A stretch of 24,412 nucleotides of DNA, from IMG/VR virus record IMGVR_UViG_3300044535_003416, positions 1 through 24,412 of that record. One strand, 5' to 3'. Positions 14,010 to 19,819 of this stretch are shown here, in pieces. This stretch comes from a virus. The notes beneath the pieces are model-generated. The model ran no database searches, had not been told where the DNA came from, and worked only from the letters and a program-made list of their open reading frames with translations. A program made the translations under genes and the position numbers. Within the stretch, counting starts at the first letter, position 1, and the number at the start of each line of letters is the position of its first letter.

Positions 14010-14725
14010 TGATAGTCTTTTCTGCTTCTAAAAATATTTTTGTATGCGTTAGAAAACATTGATCTTAGCTTTAGTCTTTGCGTCTCAAAAACCTTTTTTG
14101 ATTTTTTAACTGAAGTAACTAGGCTGCTCCAGCTTTCTCTTTTAAAAGGGATAACTTGAACTAAAGGAGTGCCTTGCTTTATAACACCTTTAAAATCTTT
14201 TTCTACCCAAAAAGAAAGGTGTCCGTCAGTTATAAAAGCATCTGTATCTACTATTGCCTGCAAAGCAGTTAGTGGAGTTTTATCTAAATATGGAGGCTGA
14301 AGGAAAATTGTACTGTACCCTTTAGGAGTTCCTACTGCCCAGAACGGAAAAATTCTTAAAAGCTGTTTGTGATGTAAGGCACTATTTACTGGCATTTTAT
14401 CATACTGCTCTTTAGCGTGCACGGCAAACATGTCCCCCTGATAAGAAATCAGACCTTGAGGAATAGACCACTGAAGTTTTTCTGGATCTGTTGCATCTAA
14501 ATATATGTCGCATGGAGCAGTAATCAGGTATCCAGCTGATATAAGATCAAAGATTGGCATACACTTTTTAACTGTTGTTCCAATTTGACCAAAAGCAATT
14601 CCTCCGTTTTCAATTACCGATGGTGTTTTTTTATACCATTCTGGCAATGCTTTGGATGACAGAATTGGTCTAGGAGAAAAAACCTTTGTCTCTTCGCTGT
14701 AGGGATAAAACTTAATTATTTTCAT
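14006..14725 (-). CDS. DUF6065-like protein, copy 2
   Basis: This 239-residue relative of the adjacent 250-residue protein keeps the family skeleton: AVGTPKGYSTIFLQPPY, AIVDTDAFI, FWVEKDFKGVIKQGT, then PLVQVIPFKRESW. The N-terminal IPEWY-type motif (LPEWYKKTPSV) also recurs in the other copy (IPEWYRNLSKF). Together they look like an ancient duplication followed by divergence. No catalytic motif is evident, and no transmembrane segment is seen. It starts with ATG at 14725 and overlaps the previous gene by 14 bases. The operon position between the methyltransferase side and the glycosyltransferase side suggests a shared job in modification or decoration, but this is inference from context only. 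Confidence 0.55.
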   Translation of the reverse strand: MKIIKFYPYSEETKVFSPRPILSSKALPEWYKKTPSVIENGGIAFGQIGTTVKKCMPIFDLISAGYLITAPCDIYLDATDPEKLQWSIPQGLISYQGDMFAVHAKEQYDKMPVNSALHHKQLLRIFPFWAVGTPKGYSTIFLQPPYLDKTPLTALQAIVDTDAFITDGHLSFWVEKDFKGVIKQGTPLVQVIPFKRESWSSLVTSVKKSKKVFETQRLKLRSMFSNAYKNIFRSRKDYQ

Positions 14726-15356
14726 AAAATTCTCGCATTCTTTCTATAAGTATATCACTTAGACTAAAGGTCATATCAAACATTGGGGAGCCTGGCTTTA
14801 CTTTACCAAAATTCTGGTTAGTCATATGAGGTCCAACTCTCTTAAATTTAAAGGCAACAAAATTAGGCTCTATGTAGCGTGTAGACTCATCAATTCTTTT
14901 ATAGCTAACCATAGACTTTTTTATTTCAAATGGGGACTCTGCCCCTGGCTGCTCAATTTTTACTTCAACGTCTGCATCAATTGCCCAGGGAATATAAAAA
15001 ACATAAGCTTGGTCAAAGCAATCGCTGCTGGTTTCATGTTCGATTCTTGTCTGATAATACTGCCTCATATGTGGTCTATCAACATTATAAAAGCTGCCAG
15101 ACTTATCGAGCAAAAAAATTCCTGCATGGGTTTTTTGCCTTAAAGTAACCTGATTATTTATTATAGAAACAAGTTCTGGAGCTGGATAAAGGGTTTCTAC
15201 ATACTTGTTTATTGGCTTAAGAATAGAATTAGCAAATTTATCATGGCTTATTTTTTGATAGCTAAGCCACTTTTCTGGCACTAAAGATTTTTTATTTATA
15301 TCTATAAAGTCATGGTCATAGGATTCGTACCAGATATTAAAGTTAAAACTATTCAT
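14712..15356 (-). CDS. Hypothetical protein, possibly distantly related to the two DUF6065-like neighbours
   Basis: A frame is open to 15413, but the ATG at 15356 is preferred. It sits on the RsmI-like stop (GATGAATAG, eight-base overlap) in the same style as the rest of this operon, whereas the longer start would overlap 65 bases. The 214-residue product contains RQKTHAGIFLLDKSGSF, AYVFYIPWAIDADVEV, a strand-rich part, and near the C-terminus FKFKRVGPHMTNQNFGKVKPGSP then MFDMTFSLSD. The late KVKPGSPMF turn is reminiscent of the GTPIMQ turn of the neighbours. No known family is recognised and no catalytic residue set is apparent. Confidence 0.6.
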   Translation of the reverse strand: MNSFNFNIWYESYDHDFIDINKKSLVPEKWLSYQKISHDKFANSILKPINKYVETLYPAPELVSIINNQVTLRQKTHAGIFLLDKSGSFYNVDRPHMRQYYQTRIEHETSSDCFDQAYVFYIPWAIDADVEVKIEQPGAESPFEIKKSMVSYKRIDESTRYIEPNFVAFKFKRVGPHMTNQNFGKVKPGSPMFDMTFSLSDILIERMREFYENN

Positions 15357-16059
15357 CAATCCCGTCCACATAAACGGATATAAAATCTGAGACAGAGAAA
15401 TGCTCGTTGGCAACTCTTGAAATTATTTCTCCAACAGAAGATAAAATAATTTTTTCGTTTTCCATTGTTAGGTTAAGCCCTAGCCCAATAGAGGTTTGTT
15501 GTGGAAAAACTGAGGCTATATCAAATAAGATATTTTTAAAATTAGTATTTTCATCTCTCCTGTTTTTAACTATAAAAAGGAAACCTCTATGTTCATCTTT
15601 TAACTTATTAAGCATTTTTAGTCTGTCGGCCTGTAAAGATGGAAGCTCGTCTTCAAAAGTAAATCTGCGACTATCTAGCCCTAAAACAGATGGCAAAGTA
15701 GAAACAATTGATGGTCCAGGAATAACACTTACGGTGTGGCCTTCGTGATGTGCCATCTGTACAATTCTTCCTCCAGGATCTGCAATTCCAGGCATCCCAT
15801 CGTCAGAAACTAAAAGAACCAGCTTATTGTTTTTTAGGTGCTGGCTAACTGCTGAAACAATTTGTAAATCACGAAGCTCTTCCATTGGAGCATAGTAATG
15901 AACTATTTCTGCTAAAGGATTTACATCAATTTCAATGCATAGATCAAAGAACATTTCGGGATTCTCTACAAGAATTACATCTGCATCTAAGATGGCATCT
16001 GCTAGCCTTGCACTTACGTCTTTGCGGTTTCCAATGTCTACTCCACAAACTAATAACAT
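15349..16059 (-). CDS. rsmI: RsmI-like tetrapyrrole-methylase-fold rRNA methyltransferase
   Basis: This 236-residue protein shows the tetrapyrrole methylase fold motifs of RsmI: LVSDDGMPGIADPGGRIVQM at 83-102 (RsmI: SDAGTPxISDPG), then VIPGPSIVSTLPSVLGLDSRR with PGPS at 114-117 and FTFEDELPS just after. RsmI 2'-O-methylates C1402 of 16S rRNA with SAM. The N-terminus (ILDADVILVENPE) matches the 'VDLIAAEDTR' segment. The protein lacks roughly 45 residues compared with the usual about 280 and its C-terminal half is divergent, so substrate could differ. The start ATG at 16059 has AGAGG six bases upstream. It is transcribed behind two tRNA genes, which fits a translation-related role. A different small-molecule methylase is the alternative. 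Confidence 0.7.
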   Translation of the reverse strand: MLLVCGVDIGNRKDVSARLADAILDADVILVENPEMFFDLCIEIDVNPLAEIVHYYAPMEELRDLQIVSAVSQHLKNNKLVLLVSDDGMPGIADPGGRIVQMAHHEGHTVSVIPGPSIVSTLPSVLGLDSRRFTFEDELPSLQADRLKMLNKLKDEHRGFLFIVKNRRDENTNFKNILFDIASVFPQQTSIGLGLNLTMENEKIILSSVGEIISRVANEHFSVSDFISVYVDGIDE

Positions 16060-16073
16060 ATAACCTCTTTCCG

Positions 16074-16145
16074 AGCCTTTTGTCAGGATTGAACTGACGA
16101 CCTACGCATTACAAGTGCGTTGCTCTACCACTGAGCTAAAAAGGC
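16074..16145 (-). tRNA. tRNA-Thr (anticodon TGT)
   Basis: 72-nt cloverleaf read from the - strand: acceptor GCCTTTT pairs with AAAAGGC, the anticodon arm is ACGCA-CTTGTAA-TGCGT with anticodon TGT, and the T arm contains GTTCAATCC. CCA is not encoded. It reads ACA codons. One base separates it from the upstream tRNA. Confidence 0.93.
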
Positions 16146-16146
16146 G

Positions 16147-16220
16147 TAGGGAGTACGGGACTTGAACCCGTGACCGACGGATTATGAGTCCGCTGCTCTA
16201 ACCAGCTGAGCTAACTCCCT
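16147..16220 (-). tRNA. tRNA with anticodon CAT (elongator Met, or Ile2 read after lysidine)
   Basis: 74-nt cloverleaf on the - strand: acceptor AGGGAGT pairs with ACTCCCT, the anticodon arm is GCGGA-CTCATAA-TCCGT with anticodon CAT, and the T arm contains GGTTCAAGTCC. It lacks the G-C triplets of initiator tRNA. Elongator Met and Ile2 share this loop and cannot be told apart by eye. Confidence 0.9.
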
Positions 16221-16236
16221 TTATTCTTATGCTCTA

Positions 16237-16265
16237 ATGATACCGCACAATTGCTAAAAAGTCAA
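16237..16265 (-). promoter_or_regulatory. Promoter TTGACT-N17-TATCAT driving the tRNA/RsmI-like operon
   Basis: On the - strand the -35 TTGACT lies at 16260-16265 and the -10 TATCAT at 16237-16242, spaced 17 bases. The start would fall about 10 bases upstream of the CAT tRNA. It overlaps the opposing + strand promoter at 16251-16278. Confidence 0.75.
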
Positions 16266-16278
16266 GTAGTGGTATAAT
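16251..16278 (+). promoter_or_regulatory. Promoter TTGCTA-N16-TATAAT for the + strand operon (leaderless)
   Basis: The -35 TTGCTA lies at 16251-16256 and the extended -10 TGG-TATAAT at 16270-16278, spaced 16 bases. Six bases separate TATAAT from the ATG at 16285, and no Shine-Dalgarno sequence is seen, so the mRNA is very probably leaderless. Confidence 0.7.
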
Positions 16279-16284
16279 AAAACA

Positions 16285-17385
16285 ATGATAAACATTGTAA
16301 TTCCTATGGCTGGGGAGGGCTCTAGATTTAAAGATGTCGGAGTAGATACTCCAAAGCCTTTGATTGAGATTGATGGAAAGACTTTGATTGAGCATTCAAT
16401 CAGTACCCTGGGAATTGCTGGAAGGTTTATCTTTATAACAAAGAAGTACTCTGACCCATTGGACAATGAAAAGCTTAGCAAAATACTTTCCAAACTGGCC
16501 CCAAACCATATAGAGATTTGCACAGACAAGCCACAGTATGGGACCTCCTATTCGGCACTACTGGCAAAAGACTATATAAATAATGATGAAGAGCTCATCC
16601 TAACTAATTGTGACCAACATCTTGTTTGGGATCCTAAAAATTTCTTAGAAAAATCGAGGGCAGACGGAATAGATGGTAGCATACTGGTCCACAATTCCTC
16701 TAGCCATAAACATAGCTATGCTGTTATTAAAAATAATTTTGTTACTCACCTTGCTGAAAAAAATCCAGTTAGTAGCGATGCCTTGGTAGGGCTTCACTAT
16801 TGGAAGCATGGAAAAGATTTTGTGCAATCTGCAGAAAATTTGGTTGCAGAATGTGTGAAAGATAACAAAGAGTCTTATGTTTCTTTAACTTATAACTATT
16901 TAATAAGCAGTGGGAAAAAAATTATTGCTCATGCCATTCCAGCAAACTCATACATTTCGCTTGGCACCCCCAGAGATTTAGAAGTCTACCAGGCAAAAAT
17001 TAATGAGTATTATTTAGAAAAGCCAAGCACTATATTCTTAGACCTTGATGGAACAGTTTTAAAACATGCTCATCATTATGATGATTCTCAAAACGTTAGC
17101 CCAGAGCTATTAGATGGCGTATTGGATAGGGTAAACAAGTGGATTCTTGCTGGGCACAAGATAGTTATAACTACCGCAAGACGTGAAGCAAATCGTCAGC
17201 TAGTTGAAACTCAACTTAAAGAGCTTGGTCTCCACTGGGACTACATGGTTATGGATGTGTCTAAGGGTAAAAGATTTTTAGTAAATGATAAACTGCAAAG
17301 CGTTGACGATGATCGTGCTATTGGAATTAATGTGATTACCGATTCTGGCTTTGACTCAATCGATTGGGATCTATACGGACTATGA
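16285..17385 (+). CDS. Sugar nucleotidyltransferase fused to a HAD-type phosphatase
   Basis: This 366-residue protein is a fusion. Residues 1-235 form a nucleotidyltransferase: the signature MAGEGSRF at 8-15, DTPKPLIEIDGKTLIEH at 21-37, then DNEELILTNCDQHL with D110. Residues 248-366 form a HAD phosphatase domain with D253-L-D-G-T (motif I), ITTARREANRQ (motif II) and RFLVNDKLQ plus DDDRA toward the end. Such fused or adjacent pairs make and trim NDP-sugars or sugar phosphates in capsule loci. It is the first gene of the + strand operon, and its product may supply an activated sugar for GT61 (18154-19317) and the - strand transferases. ATG at 16285, leaderless by spacing. Exact nucleotide and sugar unknown. 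Confidence 0.75.
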   Translation: MINIVIPMAGEGSRFKDVGVDTPKPLIEIDGKTLIEHSISTLGIAGRFIFITKKYSDPLDNEKLSKILSKLAPNHIEICTDKPQYGTSYSALLAKDYINNDEELILTNCDQHLVWDPKNFLEKSRADGIDGSILVHNSSSHKHSYAVIKNNFVTHLAEKNPVSSDALVGLHYWKHGKDFVQSAENLVAECVKDNKESYVSLTYNYLISSGKKIIAHAIPANSYISLGTPRDLEVYQAKINEYYLEKPSTIFLDLDGTVLKHAHHYDDSQNVSPELLDGVLDRVNKWILAGHKIVITTARREANRQLVETQLKELGLHWDYMVMDVSKGKRFLVNDKLQSVDDDRAIGINVITDSGFDSIDWDLYGL

Positions 17386-17708
17386 TTATAAAAAGAATAG
17401 AAGACTCTGTTGGTGGTTGGTACATTGGTAATTTTGAAAAAGCTGCCTACAGGACAAGCTCTTTTGAAGCTTCCTATAAGGTTCATACAAAGGGAGAAAA
17501 GTATGGGTGGCACTATCACCAACATTTGGACGAAATTAATCTGGTTATTTCTGGTAGAATGAGAATACAGGGTCATGAGTTTGGTCCAGGAGATATTTTT
17601 ATTCTTGAGCCATACGATATTGCTGATCCAGAATTTTTAGAAGATTGTAAAATAATTTGTATAAAGGCTCCTAACATAACCAATGATAAGATTGATATAA
17701 AAAGATGA
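17382..17708 (+). CDS. Cupin-domain protein
   Basis: A 108-residue protein. The ATG at 17382 (MIIKRIED) is preferred over an upstream TTG because its ATGA overlaps the stop of the fusion gene. Two cupin motifs: residues about 42-57 read GWHYHQHLDEINLVI (G-x5-H-x-H-x3,4-E), followed by GRMRIQGHEFGPGDIFILEP with the GPGD turn. The C-terminal part (IADPEFLEDCKIICIKAP) closes the barrel. Small single-domain cupins in sugar loci act as epimerases, isomerases or sensors. No catalytic assignment is possible. It is transcribed with, and translationally coupled to, both neighbours. Confidence 0.75.
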   Translation: MIIKRIEDSVGGWYIGNFEKAAYRTSSFEASYKVHTKGEKYGWHYHQHLDEINLVISGRMRIQGHEFGPGDIFILEPYDIADPEFLEDCKIICIKAPNITNDKIDIKR

Positions 17709-18154
17709 GCATAAAAATAATATCTCATCGTGGAAATCTTTATGGTCCAGATAAAGAAAATGAAAACACCCCTTCTCAAATTTTACTGGCTATTCAAAAA
17801 GGATTTGACGTAGAGATAGATTTTTGGTCAGAAGACAATAGGCTTTTCTTAGGACATGACTACCCAGAGCATGAGATTCCTATTAGCTTTTTAAGAGAAA
17901 ACCAGGAATATCTTTGGATACATTGCAAAAGCTTGGAGGCTATGGATCTTTTAAAGCGGATGCTGCCAAGCAGTAATTTTTTCTGGCACCAAAATGATGA
18001 CTTTACTTTGACCAGTCTTGGTTATATTTGGACATACCCAGGAAAAGAAACAATTGAAAGCTCTGTAATTGTTGATCTTAGTGATAATCCAAATGATAAG
18101 CTTTTTGCATTTGGAATTTGTACAGACTACCCAGAAAAAATTAGGATTAAATAA
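17705..18154 (+). CDS. Short GDPD-like (glycerophosphodiester phosphodiesterase fold) protein
   Basis: A 149-residue protein, starting MSIKIISHRGNL. It holds the GDPD entry motif H8-R-G, E20-N-T, the metal residues E37-I-D39, and then RLFLGHDYPE near 46-55, which corresponds to the second GDPD His. Full GDPD enzymes are about 240-300 residues, so this is a minimal or truncated version (the late third of the barrel is missing). Related short GDPD-like proteins are found in capsule-type loci. It could be a phosphodiesterase acting on a glycerol-phosphate glycan, or an inactive relative. The ATG at 17705 overlaps the cupin stop by four bases. Confidence 0.6.
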   Translation: MSIKIISHRGNLYGPDKENENTPSQILLAIQKGFDVEIDFWSEDNRLFLGHDYPEHEIPISFLRENQEYLWIHCKSLEAMDLLKRMLPSSNFFWHQNDDFTLTSLGYIWTYPGKETIESSVIVDLSDNPNDKLFAFGICTDYPEKIRIK

Positions 18155-19317
18155 TGGATCTAATGCAATACGAAATTCCTCCAGCAGGGAGAATGGTTTT
18201 TCCAGGGTCATGGTTTCCTGAAAATAATGAAACTAATTATTTCAAGAATGATCGAGATATTTCACTGCCCTTAAATCCTGATGAAAAAATAGATAGTGCC
18301 TTTGAAAAAAGCATAGAAATTCATAGAGAACTGTCTAGTCCAATTTTTAAAATTATTAATTTTTCAACATTTTTTGAAAATTACAATGAAGATAAAGCCA
18401 AAAATTTGTCTGGCAATTTTTATATTTTAGATTTAGATTCTTTAAATTCTCATTTTCATTTTCTAAACGATCAAATTGGGGAGTATCTTTCCATTAGAGA
18501 ATCTGTTAATGACTTAAAGCTTTTAGTTCTTGCAAAAAAAATAGCAACTACCAAAAAGCCTTTAAGTGATCACAACAAAACATCAAAAATTGTTTACGAC
18601 ATTCTATCCAAGCTAGAGATATTTGAAGGCCAAGTTATTAACCTAAATGAATATAAAAGCTTAAATATAGAAAATGTATTTTTAACCCAAATCCATTTTA
18701 ATAAGTATCTGGATAAAAGTATGGTTGCTAGGGATAGTGGAAATCATCCAAAAACAACCGTTGGCTCACTTCGCAATTTATTTCTTTCTGAAAAAAATTT
18801 ACAAAATGTTTCAACCAGAAAGCTTTTTATTTCTAGAATGAATGAAAGTAACAGGATAAGGCAGCTTAGAAAAAAATATGACGAATTATCTTTAGGAGAC
18901 GTAATACCTTTTAAAATTTTTAAATCAAACCTTGGATCAGATTTAAGAATAAAAATATTAGATAGGTTTATTTCCTTGTCTGATGAAGAAGAATTAGAAC
19001 ATTTTTTTGCACAAAGCGGCTATGAAATAGTTAATCCAGGAAGCTATAGTTTTCAAGAACAAGTTGATATGTTTAGCTCTGCCAGTCATGTTGCTGGTAT
19101 AACTGGAGCTGCTTTTATAAATACAATTTTTTGTAAGCCTGGCACCAAGGTTATCATTATCAATACTAGTAATAGATACACCTTTCCTCATTACCGTTGG
19201 CCAGAAGAGGCTGGTATGAAAACTTTATGTGTTCCAGAAATTATAGGAGATGGCAGCAAAGACTTTTCAGCAAAAGACATAATTGAAGATATGCAAAAAA
19301 GAGGAATTAGAGTATAG
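18154..19317 (+). CDS. GT61-like (DUF563) glycosyltransferase, second copy
   Basis: This 387-residue protein shows the C-terminal GT61 signatures: RKLFISRMNESNRIRQLRKK (the basic SR motif), then ELEHFFAQSGYEIVNPGSYSF, then VAGITGAAFINTIFCKPGT followed by VIIINTSNRYTF. The N-terminal 200 residues are lysine/asparagine-rich and divergent. The fold suggests a nucleotide-sugar-dependent transferase, one of two of this family here (the other at 1437-2342). The ATG at 18154 overlaps the GDPD-like stop (TAATG). It is the last gene of the + strand operon and ends in a hairpin that holds its stop codon. The transferred sugar is unknown. Confidence 0.7.
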   Translation: MDLMQYEIPPAGRMVFPGSWFPENNETNYFKNDRDISLPLNPDEKIDSAFEKSIEIHRELSSPIFKIINFSTFFENYNEDKAKNLSGNFYILDLDSLNSHFHFLNDQIGEYLSIRESVNDLKLLVLAKKIATTKKPLSDHNKTSKIVYDILSKLEIFEGQVINLNEYKSLNIENVFLTQIHFNKYLDKSMVARDSGNHPKTTVGSLRNLFLSEKNLQNVSTRKLFISRMNESNRIRQLRKKYDELSLGDVIPFKIFKSNLGSDLRIKILDRFISLSDEEELEHFFAQSGYEIVNPGSYSFQEQVDMFSSASHVAGITGAAFINTIFCKPGTKVIIINTSNRYTFPHYRWPEEAGMKTLCVPEIIGDGSKDFSAKDIIEDMQKRGIRV

Positions 19318-19325
19318 TTACTCTA
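19308..19325. terminator. Bidirectional hairpin between convergent genes
   Basis: TAGAGTA (19308-19314) pairs with TACTCTA (19319-19325) around a TAGT loop. The stop TAG of the GT61 gene is inside the loop. On the - strand a T run follows eight bases later. On the + strand the T run is weak, so the terminator role is plausible but not strong. Confidence 0.5.
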
Positions 19326-19328
19326 GTG

Positions 19329-19481
19329 TTATTTACGGTGCTTCCCACTACCCTTTTTAATTAGAGCATTGACTAAAATCATATAAGTTAGCCAAGCAAA
19401 TGCTAGCTCAAAGCCTACATTCATCAAAAAATCTGCCAAGATATGATGAGGATCTGTGATTATTTCTATCCAATTTTGCAA
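19329..19481 (-). CDS. Short membrane protein (50 aa) with TTG start
   Basis: The 50-residue frame starts at TTG (19481-19479), with AGGAGA five bases upstream, and ends in TAA at 19331-19329. It starts MQNWIEIITDPHHILADFLM and has one hydrophobic helix (about 16-41, LADFLMNVGFELAFAWLTYMILV), then a basic tail KKGSGKHRK, so it is a candidate inner-membrane protein with its tail inside. It follows tRNA-Asp in the same direction. The good RBS and the compact, stop-to-hairpin fit support a real gene, even though the start codon is not ATG. No family is recognised; roles such as holin, antiholin or superinfection factor would be guesses. Confidence 0.65.
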   Translation of the reverse strand: MQNWIEIITDPHHILADFLMNVGFELAFAWLTYMILVNALIKKGSGKHRK

Positions 19482-19503
19482 ATGTTTCTCCTAGTTTTAC
19501 CAG

Positions 19504-19577
19504 CGACTCCAACCAGACTTGAACTGGCGACCCCTACCGTGACAGGGTAGTGCTCTAACCAACTGAGCTATGGAGCC
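19504..19577 (-). tRNA. tRNA-Asp (anticodon GTC)
   Basis: 74-nt cloverleaf on the - strand: acceptor GGCTCCA pairs with TGGAGTC (one G-T), the anticodon arm is CTACC-CTGTCAC-GGTAG with anticodon GTC, and the T arm contains AGTTCAAGTCT. Discriminator is G; CCA is not encoded. It has its own promoter just upstream (19586-19614). Confidence 0.93.
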
Positions 19578-19585
19578 TTTATATT

Positions 19586-19614
19586 AGTATAGCAGGGGAT
19601 GGATTAATCCGCAA
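19586..19614 (-). promoter_or_regulatory. Promoter TTGCGG-N17-TATACT (TGC extended) for tRNA-Asp
   Basis: The -35 TTGCGG lies at 19609-19614 and the extended -10 TGC-TATACT at 19586-19594, spaced 17 bases. The expected start is 1-2 bases from the tRNA 5' end. Confidence 0.7.
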
Positions 19615-19804
19615 GTCTTTCATATGCCCAGCCTAATAGATCTGCAGCATCGTTATCTTTCTCATACTGCTTTTCATAAATAAGATTACGAAGCTTAGAG
19701 AAGATTTTAATTCTTTCAGACATTCTAATTAATTCAACGGTCATTGGATCAATACCGTCGATATTTTTAGAGATATCCATATCTATTTCATTAGGATTAT
19801 CCAT
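19604..19804 (-). CDS. Small acidic helical hypothetical protein (66 aa)
   Basis: A 66-residue acidic protein that starts MDNPNEIDMDISKNIDGIDP, then has helix ELIRMSERIKIFSKLRNLIY and tail DNDAADLLGWAYERLAD. There is no membrane segment or metal motif. The ATG at 19804 has GGAGG nine bases upstream (AACGGAGGCAACGCCTT). It is the first gene downstream of the collagen-like fibre and lies 26 bases before tRNA-Asp, sharing that tRNA's promoter region. A role as a fibre chaperone or adapter is possible from location only. Confidence 0.6.
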   Translation of the reverse strand: MDNPNEIDMDISKNIDGIDPMTVELIRMSERIKIFSKLRNLIYEKQYEKDNDAADLLGWAYERLAD

Positions 19805-19819
19805 AAGGCGTTGCCTCCG

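Noticed and set aside
15357-15413. Longer start for the 14712 gene
   Set aside because: It would overlap the RsmI-like gene by 65 bases; ATG at 15356 gives an 8-base overlap like its neighbours.
16147-16220. CAT-anticodon tRNA as initiator tRNA-fMet
   Set aside because: The anticodon stem lacks the three G-C pairs of initiator tRNA and the acceptor is paired at position 1-72 (A-T).
17364-17381. Upstream TTG as start of the cupin gene
   Set aside because: It has no RBS and lies inside the fusion gene; ATG at 17382 gives the ATGA overlap used throughout this operon.
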